A DNA stretch of 64,000 bases from Sinomonas sp. P10A9 (GTDB lineage: Bacteria; Actinomycetota; Actinomycetes; Actinomycetales; Micrococcaceae), in the NCBI RefSeq assembly GCF_041022165.1, contig NZ_CP163302.1, forward strand, positions 992,001 to 1,056,000, written 5' to 3'. Below, piece after piece: positions 7,850-16,212 of the stretch; position 1 is the stretch's first letter; the number at the start of each line of letters is the position of its first letter. Under the pieces are notes generated by a model. The model ran no database searches and was not told the origin of the DNA. It was given only the letters and a program-made list of their open reading frames with translations. The translations under genes and the position numbers were made by a program.

Positions 7850-8053
7850 ATGGCCAGCATCGAAGGTCAGGACCCGGCCCACGTCCGCGCCGAGGAGGAG
7901 GATCCCTCGGTCGACTATCCCGTGGAGCCCGACGAGACTGCCCCCGACGAGAAGGCGTGGGACGAGGAAGACGGACTGATCGACGCTGAGGAAGTGCTCA
8001 TCGAGGCCGACCCCGTGGACGTCGCGGAGCAGCGCCGCAGCGTCGAGGACTAA
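7850..8053 (+). CDS. Small acidic protein of unknown function
   Basis: A 67-aa protein with a well-placed AAGGAGGG ribosome-binding site seven bases before ATG. It is very acidic and lacks cysteine and hydrophobic segments (EEEDPSVDYPVEPDETAPDEKAWDEEDG), so it is probably intrinsically disordered. Many actinobacterial genomes carry such small acidic proteins near stress genes, and here it precedes a ferritin-like DUF892 protein and another small hydrophilic protein. I do not recognise a named family. Confidence 0.6.
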   Translation: MASIEGQDPAHVRAEEEDPSVDYPVEPDETAPDEKAWDEEDGLIDAEEVLIEADPVDVAEQRRSVED

Positions 8054-8232
8054 AGCGACCACTCGAGCGACAGCCGGGACCCGACTCCCGAGCAAACGCG
8101 CCCGCGACGAGGCCGTTCATTGCCCCAATGTCCTCGCGGCGGGAAAATGTAGTCAGGACTGGGGGCGGACGTCTTCGGAGGATCCGCCAGACCTCGCGGC
8201 CGCCGCTGGCCCGCCGGTAGGGAGGTTCTGCC

Positions 8233-8742
8233 ATGTTCGAGTACTTCTCCGAGGCGCATGAACTGTTCGTGTACCGCCTCGGAATTGCCCGCGGGACGAG
8301 CCGCCGCGCGATTGTGACACTTGGGACCCTTGAGCAGGAGTCCCAGCGACGTGAGGTGAGCGCGCTCATGCTCGACCTCAGCGAGGAGGCGCGCCTGCAT
8401 GCAGCAGTCCTCGAGGACTGCTTCGCCGAGCTCAAGCGCAACGTGGGCGTCCCGCCGGGGCACACTGCGGAGGGGCTCGACAGGGAGGCGCACGCCGTGC
8501 TCCGCAAGACCGCCGACGGCATCAAGGACCTCGCCGTCCTACCGCTGGCCCTCGAGGTCCTCTATGAGGCCATCGCGATGTATGAGCCGCTCACTGTCTA
8601 CGCACGCGAGTGGATCAGCGTGCACCTCGCCGAACAGCTCGAGAAGTGCCTCGTGGAGCAGCTTGCCTCACGCAACCGGATTCTGGAGCTCATGCGTGAG
8701 GTCTTCGCGAGCGCTGAGACGGTCGAAGCCAGACCTCAGTGA
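8233..8742 (+). CDS. DUF892-type ferritin-like protein
   Basis: A 169-aa all-helical protein matching the DUF892/YciE-YciF ferritin-like pattern: an N-terminal helix with EAHELFVYRLGIARG, the long helix ALMLDLSEEARLHAAVLEDCFAEL followed by the G-V-P-P linker, then LYEAIAMYEPLTVYAREW and a final helical pair. His/Glu residues on the helices (E9, H10, H48 region, E120s) could bind a di-metal centre as in other family members. The family is linked to stress responses, but its reaction is not established. ATG 8233 has AGGGAGG upstream. It sits between two small hydrophilic proteins, probably one transcription unit. Confidence 0.65.
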   Translation: MFEYFSEAHELFVYRLGIARGTSRRAIVTLGTLEQESQRREVSALMLDLSEEARLHAAVLEDCFAELKRNVGVPPGHTAEGLDREAHAVLRKTADGIKDLAVLPLALEVLYEAIAMYEPLTVYAREWISVHLAEQLEKCLVEQLASRNRILELMREVFASAETVEARPQ

Positions 8743-8808
8743 GACCAGACCCCAGTGAGAAGCGCTAGACCGTGGTGAGAAGGCCGAACCCAGTACGAAG
8801 GTAGGTGC

Positions 8809-9060
8809 ATGATGAGCCATCACGAGCAGGATCAGCACGAGCCGGGCCGGCATGAGACGAAGTCGGAATCGTTCATGCGGACCATGGGCCGCCTGCGCGG
8901 GCTGTACGGCCCGGCCGACCACCGGACCGCCCAGGAGCCCGAACGGCACGGTCACAACCCCGAGGATGTCAAGGAGGAGCAGGAGCTCGCCGGAATCGAC
9001 ATCGAGACGGACAGTGAAGGCCATCACTACGGCGTCCGCAGGGCCGAATCCGCCGACTGA
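8809..9060 (+). CDS. Small hydrophilic protein of unknown function
   Basis: An 83-aa His/Glu-rich protein (MMSHHEQDQHEPGRHETKSES). A central segment MRTMGRLRGLYGPADHRT is followed by NPEDVKEEQELAGIDIETDSEGHHYGVRR, a pattern of conserved-looking polar residues. GAAGGTAGGTGC upstream offers a weak ribosome-binding site, and either ATG 8809 or 8812 could be the start. It follows the DUF892 gene on the same strand. No family recognised. Confidence 0.5.
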   Translation: MMSHHEQDQHEPGRHETKSESFMRTMGRLRGLYGPADHRTAQEPERHGHNPEDVKEEQELAGIDIETDSEGHHYGVRRAESAD

Positions 9061-9105
9061 CGGTGTCTGGATGAACGTCCTGCACCACCGCAGACGTGAC
9101 CGTTG

Positions 9106-10992
9106 TCAGAACGGCGGCGGCTGTTCGGATTGATCCCGCGCGTCCTGCCCACGATCCTGCGCGTCCTGCCCACGATCCTGCGCGTCCTGCCCACGATCCT
9201 TCCGCGCATCCTGCTCCGGATCGTCTCGCGGGTCCTGCCCAAGATCGACGAGGCCACGGAGCGCCGTCGACGGTGTTTCGCGCTCCAGATCAGTGGCGCG
9301 CTGCGCACCCGGTGCTTCAGGTTCGGCAGACGTGAAGGATGAGGATCCCGCCGAGGGGTATTGCGCGCGCGGTGGAGAGTCGTCGATGTAGCCAAGGAGC
9401 CTGTCGCGATCCGACGGGGTGGTGGTCTGGGCGTAAGAGAGCATGGTTGTCCAGACGATCATTCCCGTCGGCTCGGCGTACTGGCCTTCGGGGGCTCTGG
9501 CTGCTGCTGTCTGGCGCGCCTGGACCAGGGCGAGCGACTTGAGGGCGTGGTGCTTTCGGCACAGGTGAGCCAGGTTGTCGGCGTCGGTTCCCCCTCCGTC
9601 CTGCCACTCGTGAGTGTGGTCCAGCTCCGAGGATTCGGCGGGCTGGTTGCAGCCTGGGAATGCGCACGTGCCGTCGCGGTAGCGCAGGAACCGGCGCATG
9701 GCTTCCGGAGGCCGGTACGCCGTCCGGCCGAGTCGAAGCGGCGTCCCGTCGGTGTCCGTGTACAGCCGATGCCAATTCGGCGCGGCGGCCGCGAGTTGGC
9801 GGGCCGCGTCCGCGTCGATGATTCCATAGCCGTCGAGATAGCCGTTGCCGGTGGCGGACCCGAGGAGCACCGCCGCGGGCAAGTGCACAACGATCGCCGC
9901 CTTCACGGAGCCAGCGAATTCCTCCGGAATCGCGAAATTCTCCATCTGGGCTGTGCCCCCTGCGCGCGAAGCAGCCACGGCGTTGGCCGTGCCGCCGACG
10001 ATGTCGTCACCGCCGGCGGACGCGGCGATGACGTCCTGCGCGGCGATGACGTCCGGATGGGTCGGCTCCTTGAGGCCTGTATCCATGCGGGGGTGAGCCG
10101 CCGCGCGCGGGTCCTCCTGAGTGCGCGACCCCGCTGCAGTGGCGTCGGGTGCCTGGCGCACCCCGTTGAGGCCGAGGTGCGTCAGGGCATCGGCCCGCAG
10201 CTGAGACAGGGTGCGGTGCTCATCGGGTGTGCGGTGTTGGGCACGGGCGAGCGAATCGATGCGACGGTACAGGGCCATCCCGGTCTCGGCAGGCATGAGT
10301 GCGGTCAGCGTGACCATTCCGTCTTCCTCGGGACGTTGCCACACCCCGCGTTCCTGCGCCGCAGCTCTGCGGCGGGTCTGGATCGACTCTGGGTGCATCT
10401 TCTCACGGAGGTCCCGGGCGGCCCGCCGGAACTCTGCCGGCGTCCGGAGGCGTCCCGTGCGGGTTCGGCATGCCTTGAGCACGGCGATGCCGTACGCCTC
10501 CCTGACCTCCTCCGGAAGCGAGGCCGCCTGATCGACGATGGCACGCGCATGCGCTTCTGTGATGTCACCGGACTCGATGGCTTCCATCACCGCAACGTGG
10601 GTGGTACTGAGTTCGTGTGCCAGATTCATGAGGCGCGCGGCCGTGGCCTCGGATGTTTCCTGAAGCGTGGCGATCTCGGTTACCGCGAGAGCATGGGCCA
10701 CCTCTCCGGAGAGGCGCTCAGGCTGCCCGTCCCGGGAATCCAAGGGCGCCTGTGCGATCCCCTCGCGCACCCGCTCGATGGCACCCGCCTGGATCGCCGA
10801 GACCCAGGCGATCACGCGTGGCGCCTCTGCAACGAGCGCTGCGGCCTCCTCGAGCGACAGGAGCGACGGTTCCTTGGCCCAGAGCCTTCCTCTGAGCGCG
10901 CCGCCAGACCGTGGCGCGAAGATGTTCAGGTCGGCGATGCACGGGTCGAGCGCGGACGAGAGGGCATCGGACGGCTGCGATGGTGCTTCCAC
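9106..10992 (-). CDS. DUF222 / HNH endonuclease family protein (13E12 type)
   Basis: A protein of about 628 aa. The N-terminal two thirds are the helical DUF222 domain (LSGEVAHALAVTEIA...THVAVMEAIESGDITEAHARAIVD), common in multicopy 13E12-repeat proteins of actinobacteria. The C-terminal third holds an HNH nuclease motif: YRDGTCAFPGCNQPAESSELDHTHEW and ADNLAHLCRKHHALK, with both CxxC-type zinc ligands and the catalytic His present. The extreme C-terminus has three perfect QDAQDRG heptads encoded by a 21-bp tandem repeat. GTG 10992 is chosen for the GGGGGT box seven bases upstream; the frame is open far beyond it into pcrA, so the start is uncertain. Biological role unknown; such genes often spread like mobile elements. 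Confidence 0.8.
   Translation of the reverse strand: MEAPSQPSDALSSALDPCIADLNIFAPRSGGALRGRLWAKEPSLLSLEEAAALVAEAPRVIAWVSAIQAGAIERVREGIAQAPLDSRDGQPERLSGEVAHALAVTEIATLQETSEATAARLMNLAHELSTTHVAVMEAIESGDITEAHARAIVDQAASLPEEVREAYGIAVLKACRTRTGRLRTPAEFRRAARDLREKMHPESIQTRRRAAAQERGVWQRPEEDGMVTLTALMPAETGMALYRRIDSLARAQHRTPDEHRTLSQLRADALTHLGLNGVRQAPDATAAGSRTQEDPRAAAHPRMDTGLKEPTHPDVIAAQDVIAASAGGDDIVGGTANAVAASRAGGTAQMENFAIPEEFAGSVKAAIVVHLPAAVLLGSATGNGYLDGYGIIDADAARQLAAAAPNWHRLYTDTDGTPLRLGRTAYRPPEAMRRFLRYRDGTCAFPGCNQPAESSELDHTHEWQDGGGTDADNLAHLCRKHHALKSLALVQARQTAAARAPEGQYAEPTGMIVWTTMLSYAQTTTPSDRDRLLGYIDDSPPRAQYPSAGSSSFTSAEPEAPGAQRATDLERETPSTALRGLVDLGQDPRDDPEQDARKDRGQDAQDRGQDAQDRGQDARDQSEQPPPF
9139..9201. repeat. 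Three tandem 21-bp repeats inside the HNH gene
   Basis: Units begin at 9139, 9160 and 9181 and are identical apart from the last base; the core is CGCGTCCTGCCCACGATCCT. In the gene's frame each unit encodes one QDAQDRG-type heptad, so unit gain or loss changes tail length without a frameshift. Confidence 0.85.
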
Positions 10993-11056
10993 GAGATCCA
11001 CCCCCAAGACAACGTCCGGTACGAAGCAGTCGAGTACCGAGACTCGAACGGTTTCG

Positions 11057-11082
11057 TTCGAATAATATGGGCGATATTCGAA
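11057..11082. promoter_or_regulatory. Palindrome TTCGAATA-N10-TATTCGAA between HNH gene and pcrA
   Basis: A perfect 8-bp inverted repeat (11057-11064 and 11075-11082) in an unusually AT-rich patch of a GC-rich region, 65 bp upstream of the HNH start and 127 bp upstream of pcrA. A second TCGAAC...GTTCGA pair lies at 11044-11061. Half-sites resemble the SOS box but the spacing does not (see rejected list). Confidence 0.5.
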
Positions 11083-11193
11083 CTGGTATTCCCATCCTAG
11101 TTCATGGTCGCGGGTGATGGAAGGTCCCGAGTCGGACAGCGCACGGCCCAGTGCGCGCGATGGGTGCGTCGGCAGAGTGCTGGCGGCCCGGCC

Positions 11194-11199
11194 TAAAAT
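11194..11199 (+). promoter_or_regulatory. -10 element TAAAAT of pcrA
   Basis: TAAAAT nine bases before the pcrA ATG, with AAAGGA between them acting as a very short leader and ribosome-binding site. Confidence 0.45.
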
Positions 11200-11208
11200 G
11201 AAAGGATC

Positions 11209-13752
11209 ATGGATATGCTTTTCGATCCCTACGCCCACCTGCCCAAGTCCGGCCTGCCCGGCGGGGCGGAGGAACCGGATCGTGACGAGCTTCCACCCCC
11301 GCCCGAGGAGGAGTACGCCCCGGAAGACCTTCCCGCGAGTTGGCTCCCGGCATCGGATCCCGCCGACGACGCGCGGCGCGAGGCCGAGGCCCAGGCTGCG
11401 CACCTCCTCGAGGGCCTCAACCCGGAGCAGCTCGAAGCGGTGACCCACGGGGGCGCTCCCTTGCTCATCGTGGCGGGAGCCGGCTCCGGCAAGACGCGGG
11501 TTCTCTCGCACCGCATCGCCTACCTCATCGCAACCCACCGTGCCCACCACGGCGAAATCCTCGCGATCACGTTCACGAACAAAGCCGCGGCCGAGATGCG
11601 CGAGCGAATCGAGGCTCTCGTCGGGGAGCGCGCCAAGCGCATGTGGATCTCGACCTTCCACTCTTCGTGCGTGCGGATCCTGCGCCGCGAGGCCTCCTCC
11701 GTCGGGCTGAACTCGAACTTCTCGATCTATGACTCAGCGGACTCGCTGCGCCTCATCACGCTCGTCCACAAGGGCCTCGAACTGGACCCGAAGAAAGTGC
11801 CCCCCAAAGCCGTCCAGCACAAGATCTCCTCGCTCAAGAACGAGCTCATCGACGCCGACGACTTCGCTGCGCGCGCGAACCTGAAGGATCCATTCGAGGC
11901 CGGTGTATCCGAGGTCTACAAGGGCTACACGCAGCGACTGCGCCAGGCGAACGCCATGGACTTCGACGATCTCATCGCCGAGACCGTGTACATGTTCCGG
12001 GCCTTTCCTGCACTCGCCGAGACATACCGCCGCCGCTTCCGGCACGTGCTCGTGGACGAGTACCAGGACACGAACCACGCGCAGTACTCACTGGTCCGCG
12101 AGATTGTCGGAGAGGGCCCTGAATCGTCGGAGCTGACGGTTGTCGGCGACTCGGACCAGTCGATCTACGCGTTCCGCGGCGCGGACATCCGCAACATCGT
12201 GGAGTTCGAGAAGGACTACCCCAACGCGCGGACCATCAAGCTCGAGCAGAACTACCGCTCTACCCAGACGATCCTTTCCGCCGCCAACGCCGTCATCTCA
12301 CGCAACCCGAACCGGCCCGAGAAGCGCCTCTGGACGGCGGAGGGCGACGGCGAGAAAATTATCGGCTACGCGGCCGAGAACGAGCACGAGGAAGCCCGAT
12401 TCATTGCGGGCGAGATCGACCGCCTGACGGACTCGGGGGAGTTCCGCCCGGGCGACGTCGCGGTGTTCTACCGCACCAACGCCCAGTCCCGCAGCCTCGA
12501 GGAGATCCTCATGCGCGTGGGCCTGCCGTACAAGGTGGTTGGTGGGACGCGCTTCTACGAACGCAAGGAGATCAAGGACGCCCTCGCGTATCTCCGGGTT
12601 CTCGTGAACCCGGACGACGACGTCAATCTCCGCCGCGTCCTCAACGAGCCCAAGCGTGGAATCGGCGAGCGGGCCGAGGGCACGATTGCGGCGCTGGCCG
12701 AGCGGGACAGGACCTCATTCATGGCCGCCATGCGCCGCGCCGACGAGGCACCCGGTATTGCCACGCGCTCACTCAACTCCGTCAAGGGGTTCGTCAAGCT
12801 GCTCGACGACCTCGCGGGGGTGGCCGAGGGCTCGGGCGCCGCCGAATCTCTCGAAGCAGTACTCGAACAGACCGGGTACCTCGCGGGCCTGAGGAGCTCT
12901 ACGGACCCCCAGGACGAGTCGCGCGTCGAAAACCTGGCCGAGCTGGTCGCCGTCGTGCGCGAATACGAGAGGGAGAATCCCGAGGGGACCCTCCAGACGT
13001 TCCTGGAGCAGGTCTCCCTTGTCGCGGATGCGGACCAGATTCCGGACGCGCCTGAGGGTGCGTCTCAGGCGGAGGTGGACGCGGCCGTGGCCGAGGCGAA
13101 GCAGCAGGGCGTCGTGACGCTCATGACGTTGCACACCGCCAAGGGCCTCGAGTTTCCCGTCGTGTTCCTCACCGGCATGGAGCACGGCGTGTTCCCGCAC
13201 CGACGGTCGGCGACGGACCCGGAGGAACTAGCGGAAGAGCGGCGGCTCGCCTACGTCGGGCTCACGCGGGCCCGCAAGCGCCTCTACCTCACCCGCTCCG
13301 AAGTGCGCAGCCTCTGGGGGCAGAGCGAGTACTACCCCGCCAGCCAGTTCATCGGCGAGGTCCCGGCCGAGCTCATCGACTGGAAACGCGAGGGTACCAA
13401 GCGGCCACCCGCCGTCGGGACTGCCGGAGACGGCACAAACAGCCGCTACGACCGCGTCGGGTCGCGGTTCGGAGGATCCTCGTGGGGGGCCGGGACGAGC
13501 CGGAACACGAGCTTCTCCTCGATCTCTCCTGCGTCGTCCGCCCCCTCCGCGGCCGAGAAGAAGGGCCGCGTTCAGCCGCAGAAGGAGGTCATCTCCGTGG
13601 TGGTGGGGGACAAAGTCAACCACACGGCGTTCGGCAACGGGACCGTGATCGGGGTCGAGGGCGCCGGGGACAAGACGGTTGCAAAGGTGAGCTTCGACAT
13701 CGGCGAGAAGCGGCTCCTCCTGCGGTACGCGCCCCTGACCAAGGTGAGCTGA
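11209..13752 (+). CDS. pcrA: ATP-dependent 3'-5' DNA helicase PcrA/UvrD
   Basis: An 847-aa superfamily 1A helicase that unwinds DNA in repair and replication restart. Motifs run in order: Q motif LNPEQLEAV, Walker A AGAGSGKT at 89-96, ITFTNKAAAEM (Ia), VDEYQDTNHAQY (Walker B), VVGDSDQSIYAFRGAD (III), LEQNYRSTQTI (IV), TLMTLHTAKGLEFPVVFLTGM (V) and EERRLAYVGLTRARKRLYL (VI). The N-terminal 60 residues are an acidic Pro-rich tail typical of actinobacterial PcrA. The C-terminal about 60 residues (GDKVNHTAFGNGTVIGVEG...) form the Tudor-like RNA-polymerase-binding domain. A TAAAAT -10 and AAAGGA lie just before ATG 11209. Confidence 0.95.
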   Translation: MDMLFDPYAHLPKSGLPGGAEEPDRDELPPPPEEEYAPEDLPASWLPASDPADDARREAEAQAAHLLEGLNPEQLEAVTHGGAPLLIVAGAGSGKTRVLSHRIAYLIATHRAHHGEILAITFTNKAAAEMRERIEALVGERAKRMWISTFHSSCVRILRREASSVGLNSNFSIYDSADSLRLITLVHKGLELDPKKVPPKAVQHKISSLKNELIDADDFAARANLKDPFEAGVSEVYKGYTQRLRQANAMDFDDLIAETVYMFRAFPALAETYRRRFRHVLVDEYQDTNHAQYSLVREIVGEGPESSELTVVGDSDQSIYAFRGADIRNIVEFEKDYPNARTIKLEQNYRSTQTILSAANAVISRNPNRPEKRLWTAEGDGEKIIGYAAENEHEEARFIAGEIDRLTDSGEFRPGDVAVFYRTNAQSRSLEEILMRVGLPYKVVGGTRFYERKEIKDALAYLRVLVNPDDDVNLRRVLNEPKRGIGERAEGTIAALAERDRTSFMAAMRRADEAPGIATRSLNSVKGFVKLLDDLAGVAEGSGAAESLEAVLEQTGYLAGLRSSTDPQDESRVENLAELVAVVREYERENPEGTLQTFLEQVSLVADADQIPDAPEGASQAEVDAAVAEAKQQGVVTLMTLHTAKGLEFPVVFLTGMEHGVFPHRRSATDPEELAEERRLAYVGLTRARKRLYLTRSEVRSLWGQSEYYPASQFIGEVPAELIDWKREGTKRPPAVGTAGDGTNSRYDRVGSRFGGSSWGAGTSRNTSFSSISPASSAPSAAEKKGRVQPQKEVISVVVGDKVNHTAFGNGTVIGVEGAGDKTVAKVSFDIGEKRLLLRYAPLTKVS

Positions 13753-13828
13753 ATTCGCGACCCGGCCGTGCGCCGTCGTGCGCTGAATTCTACATGTTGT
13801 AGAGCTGTGCCGTTTGTCACGAAAGGGG

Positions 13829-13856
13829 CCTCGGCGCGCCTCGGGACGCGCCGAGG
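13829..13856 (+). terminator. Hairpin downstream of pcrA
   Basis: CCTCGGCGCG (13829-13838) pairs perfectly with CGCGCCGAGG (13847-13856) around an 8-nt loop. It lies between the pcrA stop and the sucC promoter region. No U-tract follows, as is usual in high-GC actinobacteria. Confidence 0.55.
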
Positions 13857-13959
13857 GATTAGAGTTCCCTTGGAGCATCAGGCCCGCCGAGGGGAGCTCC
13901 CCGCGGCACACTCGTGCGTGCTCCGAGTCAGAACTACTTCGACGTAGAGGACCTGAACC

Positions 13960-15138
13960 GTGGACCTGTTTGAATATCAGGCGCGCGATCTGTTTGAGGC
14001 GCACGGTGTTCCCGTGCTTGCCGGCATCGTTGCGCACACCCCCGAGGAAGCCAAGGCTGCGGCCGAGAAGATTGGCGGGGTCACCGTCGTCAAGGCTCAG
14101 GTGAAGGTCGGAGGCCGCGGCAAGGCTGGCGGCGTCAAGGTCGCGAAGACCGCAGATGAGGCCTTCCAGTACGCGAGCGACATCCTCGGCATGGACATCA
14201 AGGGCCACACCGTCAAGAAGGTCATGATCGCCGCCGGTGCGGACATTGCCGAGGAGTTCTACTTCTCGGTCCTGCTGGACCGCGCCAACCGCAACTACCT
14301 GGCCATGTGCTCGGATGAGGGCGGCATGGAGATCGAGCAGCTGGCCGTCGAGCGCCCGGACGCGCTCGCCAAGGTCGCCGTCGACCCGGCCATGGGCATC
14401 GACGCGGCCAAGGCCGCTGAGATCGTCGAGACGGCGGGCTTCGCCCCCGAGCTGCGCGAGAAGGTCGCGGCCGTCATCGTCAAGCTGTGGGACGTCTTCA
14501 AGGGCGAGGACGCCACGCTCGTCGAGGTCAACCCGCTCGTGCGCACCGGTGCCGGGGATATCATCGCCCTCGACGGCAAGGTCTCCCTCGACGAGAACGC
14601 CGGCTTCCGCCACGCGGAGCACGAGGAGCTCGCGGACAAGGATTCCGAGGACCCGCTCGAGGCCAAGGCCAAGGCGCTGGACCTGAACTACGTCAAGCTC
14701 GACGGCGAGGTCGGCATCATCGGCAACGGCGCCGGACTCGTGATGTCCACGCTCGACGTCGTGGCCTACGCGGGCGAGAAGCACGGCAACGTCAAGCCGG
14801 CCAACTTCCTGGACATCGGTGGCGGCGCCTCGGCCGAGGTCATGGCGAACGGCCTCTCGATCATCCTCGGCGACGAGCAGGTCAAGAGCGTGTTCGTGAA
14901 CGTCTTCGGCGGCATCACCGCGTGCGACGCGGTCGCCAACGGCATCGTCGGCGCCCTGCACAAGCTCGGCGACGCGGCTGACAAGCCCCTCATCGTGCGT
15001 CTCGACGGCAACAACGTCGACGAGGGTCGCCGCATCCTGCACGAGGCCAACCACCCGCTGGTGACCCTCGCCGAGAACATGGACCAGGGCGCCGACAAGG
15101 CCGCCGAGCTCGCGAACTCCGCAAGCAGCGGGAAGTAA
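13960..15138 (+). CDS. sucC: Succinate-CoA ligase (ADP-forming) subunit beta
   Basis: A 392-aa beta subunit of succinyl-CoA synthetase, the TCA-cycle step that makes ATP/GTP from succinyl-CoA. It starts with the family's [19 protein letters not shown] and carries the ATP-grasp lysine region [19 protein letters not shown], the nucleotide/Mg segment VEVNPLVRT, and the GGGASAEVM and [17 protein letters not shown] motifs of the CoA-ligase domain. The GTG start is fixed by alignment with that N-terminus. sucD follows 13 bp later, so the two form the usual operon for the alpha2-beta2 or alpha-beta enzyme. Confidence 0.96.
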   Translation: MDLFEYQARDLFEAHGVPVLAGIVAHTPEEAKAAAEKIGGVTVVKAQVKVGGRGKAGGVKVAKTADEAFQYASDILGMDIKGHTVKKVMIAAGADIAEEFYFSVLLDRANRNYLAMCSDEGGMEIEQLAVERPDALAKVAVDPAMGIDAAKAAEIVETAGFAPELREKVAAVIVKLWDVFKGEDATLVEVNPLVRTGAGDIIALDGKVSLDENAGFRHAEHEELADKDSEDPLEAKAKALDLNYVKLDGEVGIIGNGAGLVMSTLDVVAYAGEKHGNVKPANFLDIGGGASAEVMANGLSIILGDEQVKSVFVNVFGGITACDAVANGIVGALHKLGDAADKPLIVRLDGNNVDEGRRILHEANHPLVTLAENMDQGADKAAELANSASSGK

Positions 15139-15151
15139 GGGACGAGAGAAA

Positions 15152-16087
15152 ATGTCGATCTTCCTCAACAAGGACAACAAGGTCATCGTCCAGGGCATCA
15201 CCGGCGGTGAGGGCTCCAAGCACACCGCCCGCATGCTCGCGGCCGGCACCAACATCGTCGGTGGCGTCAACGCGCGCAAGGCCGGCACCACGGTGAGCCA
15301 CCAGGACCAGCACGGCAACACGCTCGAGCTGCCCGTGTTCGGCTCCGTCAAGGAGGCCATGGCCGAGACCGGCGCCGACACCTCGATCGTGTTCGTCCCG
15401 CCGGCCTTCACGAAGGACGCCGTGGTCGAGGCCATCGAGGCCGAGATCGGCCTCGTCGTGGTCATCACCGAGGGTGTCCCGGTTCAGGACTCGGCCGAGT
15501 TCTGGGCTCTCGCCCAGGCGACCAAGGACGCCGACGGCAACCAGACCACGCGCATCATCGGCCCGAACTGCCCCGGCATCATCACCCCGGGCGAGGCCCT
15601 CGTGGGCATCACTCCGGCGAACATCACCGGCAAGGGCGGCGTCGGCCTCGTGTCCAAGTCGGGCACGCTGACCTACCAGATGATGTACGAGCTCCGTGAC
15701 CTCGGCTTCTCCACCGCCATCGGCATCGGCGGAGACCCGGTCATCGGCACCACCCACATCGACGCGCTCGCGGCGTTCGAGGCGGACCCGGACACGAAGG
15801 CGATCGTCATGATCGGCGAGATCGGCGGCGACGCCGAGGAGCGCGCGGCCGAGTTCATCAAGAACAACGTCACTAAGCCGGTTGTCGGCTACGTGGCCGG
15901 CTTCACCGCCCCGGAGGGCAAGACCATGGGCCACGCCGGCGCCATCGTCTCCGGCTCCTCCGGCACCGCCCAGGCGAAGAAGGAGGCCCTCGAGGCCGCA
16001 GGTGTCAAGGTCGGCAAGACGCCGTCCGAGACCGCCCACCTCCTCCGCTCGGTCTACCCCGTGCACACCCCGGATTCGAACCTCTGA
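15152..16087 (+). CDS. sucD: Succinate-CoA ligase subunit alpha
   Basis: A 311-aa alpha subunit that binds CoA and carries the phosphorylated histidine. Visible motifs are the CoA-binding Rossmann segment [32 protein letters not shown], the [10 protein letters not shown] turn, [14 protein letters not shown] and the phosphohistidine motif [15 protein letters not shown]. The length is slightly above the usual 290-300 because of an insertion around residues 124-132 (TKDADGNQT). ATG 15152 has GGGACGAGAG upstream. It is the second gene of the sucCD operon, which ends at paired hairpins. Confidence 0.96.
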   Translation: MSIFLNKDNKVIVQGITGGEGSKHTARMLAAGTNIVGGVNARKAGTTVSHQDQHGNTLELPVFGSVKEAMAETGADTSIVFVPPAFTKDAVVEAIEAEIGLVVVITEGVPVQDSAEFWALAQATKDADGNQTTRIIGPNCPGIITPGEALVGITPANITGKGGVGLVSKSGTLTYQMMYELRDLGFSTAIGIGGDPVIGTTHIDALAAFEADPDTKAIVMIGEIGGDAEERAAEFIKNNVTKPVVGYVAGFTAPEGKTMGHAGAIVSGSSGTAQAKKEALEAAGVKVGKTPSETAHLLRSVYPVHTPDSNL

Positions 16088-16097
16088 TCCACCCGGC

Positions 16098-16175
16098 GGT
16101 TTCGCTCAGGCGAAACCACTGACCCACGACGGCGGTCGGTCACCTTCCCCACGGATGGCGGCCGGCCGCCGTCGT
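16098..16175. terminator. Double hairpin at the end of sucCD
   Basis: A tight hairpin GGTTTCG-CTCAGG-CGAAACC (16098-16117) is followed by a second stem ACGACGGCGG (16126-16135) / CCGCCGTCGT (16166-16175). It separates sucCD from the convergent flavin monooxygenase gene and could terminate both. Confidence 0.6.
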
Positions 16176-16212
16176 CGTGTGCTCGGGCGAGAAGACCCTC
16201 AGGACATGACCG

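Noticed and set aside
11044-11061. LexA SOS box upstream of pcrA
   Set aside because: The half-sites CGAAC and GTTCG fit, but six or more bases separate them where the Gram-positive/actinobacterial box needs four.
11000-11661. N-terminal extension of the HNH protein reading back through pcrA
   Set aside because: The open frame overlaps the pcrA coding start on the opposite strand and has no domain signal there; GC-rich DNA commonly leaves antisense frames open.
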